Shown: positions 32,511 through 34,666 of the stretch, piece after piece
Position numbering within the stretch: the stretch's first letter is position 1
Layout of the letters: each line of letters opens with the position of its first letter
Assembly (NCBI GenBank): GCA_004352715.1
Contig: SCFE01000014.1
Coordinates: 3,037,867-3,072,532 of the forward strand
Direction of reading: 5' to 3'
DNA from: Hofstenia miamia
Lineage: Eukaryota > Xenacoelomorpha > Acoela
DNA length: 34,666 nt
Translations under genes and position numbers: made by a program
Notes under the pieces: generated by a model
The model's input: the letters and a program-made list of their open reading frames with translations, nothing else
What the model was told of the DNA's origin: nothing
Databases searched by the model: none

Positions 32511-32976
32511 TCTGCTAATCCGGCTGCTCCACAATATGCTCGATTTAACAGTGACTTTCTGTGACTTAATGCTGCTCTCTCATCTTCGCTCCCCGTTTTT
32601 AGTGATTCCTTTTCAGTTGACGATTGGTTCACTTTTTTTCTTCTTTTGTTCCTCGTCGGCGGAAAAAGCGTACTTCTCTTCCTTTCTATTTTTCGTCACT
32701 TACTGTGCACTCCTTGAATAAATTGGAGTCTTACAAACGCCATTCTGGTACTACTGCTTCTCCGAAGCTTGCTTCTCTCACAGAAGATGTTATCAATTTA
32801 ATGGAACTTGACAAAGGCTCTTTTCTGTCCTGCTTCTCGTCCGGTTCTCTTCAAGACTCTTGTCCGCCTGTTGCCCCCCGCTAATCCGACTTTGTGATAT
32901 TGACTTCAGCGCTCATGATATTTCTCTCATGCTTAAGTCTTGCAAGTTGTCTGGTCCTTGCTATCCTGACGGTGTC

Positions 32977-33191
32977 CCTTCCTTTGTAATTCATGAAACC
33001 TCCTCCACGCTTTCTATCCATTTAAAGCATCTTTACTCCTTCATTTGCTCCTCTAAGCGCTATCCCGCCTGTTGGAAGACATCTTGGATTTCTCCGCTGT
33101 TAAAAACTAATCAGCTTCCCTCCTCGCAGGTGAAATCCTACCGCCCAATTGCTATTCTATCTCGACTTTCTATCATCTTTGAACGCCTTGT
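32977..33191 (+). repeat. 215-bp block duplicated across a 1-N gap, left copy
   Basis: Runs from ccttcctttgtaattc to gaacgccttgt. It matches 33193-33407 with a handful of substitutions (for example aaaaactaat against aaaatctaat). Confidence 0.95.
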
Positions 33192-33192
33192 N

Positions 33193-33407
33193 CCTTCCTT
33201 TGTAATTCATGAAACCTCCTCCACGCTTTCTATCCATTTAAAGCATCTTTACTCCTTCATTTGCTCCTCTAAGCGCTATCCCGCCTGTTGGAAGACATCT
33301 TGGATTTCTCCGCTGTTAAAATCTAATCAGCTTCCCTCCTCGCAGGTCACGTCCTACCGCCCAATAGCTATTCTATCTCGACTATCTATCATCTTTGAAC
33401 GCCTTGT
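33193..33407 (+). repeat. 215-bp block duplicated across a 1-N gap, right copy
   Basis: Right-hand copy of 32977-33191. It starts directly after the lone N at 33192. Confidence 0.95.
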
Positions 33408-34666
33408 TTTTCGTTATGTATTCCCAAAAATTCGTCACCTTATCTCCTCTTCTCAGCATGGCAACCTTCCTGCTCGGTCTACGATTACTAACTTACTCAC
33501 ACTGATCGAAAACTGCTACTTCCACTCTGATTGTAATGATCCTGGTTGTACTATCTTTCTTGGCATCTCAAAAGCATTTGATCGCCTCCCTCATTCCATT
33601 CTGCTTGACAAGTTACGTTTATTTGGTTTTGATGCGGATTTCATCGAAGTATTCCAGTCTTACCTGACCAATCACCACCAATGTGTCAAAATCAACTCGT
33701 CTATCTCTTCTCCTGTCCCCATTACTAGTGGTGCCCCTCAAGATTCAGTGTTTGCTGTTCTTTTCTTCCTCGTTGCCATTAACGACCTCCCTCATTCTGT
33801 TCTCAACTCGGCTTGCCTGTTGTATGTCGACAACACTCCGATTTTTGATTTTGGTTGGTCTTTTGCTTCTAACATTTCTTCTGATCTTGAGTATTTGTCT
33901 ACTTGGTCCTCTGTCAACCATCTTGATTTTAGCGCTACCAAAACATGTGGTGTTTCCTTTTCGGTGGCTCCCCCTTCTGATTTGCTTCTACCTGTAAACT
34001 TTGCTCCTCATCACACTCATCTTGGAGTTAAACTTGCTGCAAACTTAAATTGGACTGAACATGTGTCTTTGCGTCTCCGCAAAACTAATTCCTCACTATT
34101 TGCCCTCTTCCGTAATGTTCCTTTTAATACCTCGTCCGCTGCGAAACTCTCTTTGTTCAAGTCCATTCTTCGCGAATTTCTTCTCTACGCGTCTCCCTGT
34201 TGGTGGCATTCTCGTTCCTTGTTCCACTCTATGAAACGTTTCCAGAAGCGTGCCTTCAAATGGATCTCTCCCTTGCCATACAAAGACGCCCTTCTCAAAT
34301 TCTCCATTCTCCTGCTGTCACTTTACTTCCATGCCTGTGATCACCTGTTCAATCGACTGCTCACACGCAAATTGGATATTGATTCTTTTGATTCTCTAAT
34401 TCCCGCTCCACTTGTTCTGATGATGTTGTCACTTTCTCCATTCGCCGTCTCAAGTAACATTGCACCCTTCACTCGTTTTTCAATCATGCTTGTACTGCTA
34501 CTAATTACATCTTGTCTCTCAACCCTCCAACAGCCATTGATTTCTTTTCCCCTCCACCGAGCTTCAAGAAATCTTTGAGGGCTTTCCTCTTTGCTGAGCC
34601 CTTCTCCAACTTTGCCTACTCTTCCATTTGCTCCTATTTCATCTCCTGTGACTGTCCTCGCTGCCG

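Larger units (their letters stand above)
32860..34578 (+). pseudogene. LINE ORF2 reverse transcriptase, catalytic residues lost
   Basis: One frame is open across the single-N join at 33192. Blocks in order: CWKTSWISPLLKTNQLPSSQ and SYRPIAILSRLSIIFERL (both present twice because of a 215-bp duplication), then [54 protein letters not shown], and CLLYVDNTPIF. After the RT come HLGVKLAANLNWTEHV and RFQKRAFKWISPLPY. Motif A has Gly where Asp is needed, PQG has become PQD, and motif C is VDN where DD is needed. The frame is open, but the enzyme could not work. Confidence 0.9.
30806..34666 (+). mobile_element. CR1/L2-like LINE with ORF1, endonuclease and RT (inactive, runs off window)
   Basis: This long copy of the family also seen at 15412-16480 lies in the CHD1 intron after exon 12, in the same direction as the gene. 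ORF1 (from about 30806), a gap with duplicated edges, ORF2 endonuclease (about 31795-32510) and RT (about 32920-34578) follow in the standard order. It carries several frameshifts and stops. The coding strand is pyrimidine-rich, so antisense ORFs here are shadows. The 3' end lies beyond 34666. Confidence 0.9.

Noticed and set aside
1-34666. CRISPR array, operon or prokaryotic defence system
   Set aside because: No spaced direct repeats of CRISPR type, and the genes have introns and animal families; the window is eukaryotic.

Overview
This is eukaryotic, animal DNA. It is AT-rich, its genes are split by GT-AG introns, and it carries two conserved animal genes among decayed transposons. The TRPM channel, a CHD1 remodeler, the repeat content and a short TTAGGG-type hexamer run point to an invertebrate with diverged proteins and very mixed intron sizes. 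I cannot name the species. Four runs of N (930, 70, 164 and 1 base) show that this is a draft scaffold, and three of them are flanked by duplicated sequence.

Layout: positions 1-1026 hold simple and dispersed repeat. A Tigger/pogo DNA transposon with intact ends fills 1027-3295, and the 930-base gap removes the first half of its transposase. A TRPM cation-channel gene lies on the minus strand (start 9053; exons 6420-9053, 5467-5900, 5143-5295). Its extreme C-terminus was not found. The divergent intergenic region 9054-14289 holds a conserved-looking repeat with inverted ends at 12021-12555 and otherwise nothing recognisable.

A CHD1-type chromatin remodeler runs on the plus strand from 14290 past the end of the window. 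Twelve exons (about 763 codons) were traced with matching phases: the acidic N-terminal region, both chromodomains, SNF2 lobe 1 and the start of lobe 2. The remaining lobe-2 exons and the DNA-binding domain should lie beyond 34666. Its introns range from about 38 nt to 6.4 kb.

The long CHD1 introns hold the transposons. The 6.4-kb intron between exons 4 and 5 contains a 5'-truncated CR1/L2-like LINE fragment (same strand as CHD1). It also holds an almost full-length but dead R4/Dong-clade LINE on the minus strand, set between ATT microsatellites and interrupted by a 713-bp DNA element with a CTAA target duplication. The 4.4-kb intron between exons 7 and 8 holds a Tc1-like relic with a TIR-to-TIR palindrome. 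The last intron in view contains a longer LINE copy of the same family as the first fragment (ORF1, endonuclease, RT), also dead.

I see no sign of a new functional gene system. The most interesting points are the nested insertion whose removal restores the LINE reading frame, the tRNA-like 5' head of the R4/Dong element, the telomere-like hexamers inside its ORF, the very short CHD1 introns, the altered TRPM pore loop, and duplicated sequence flanking the assembly gaps.
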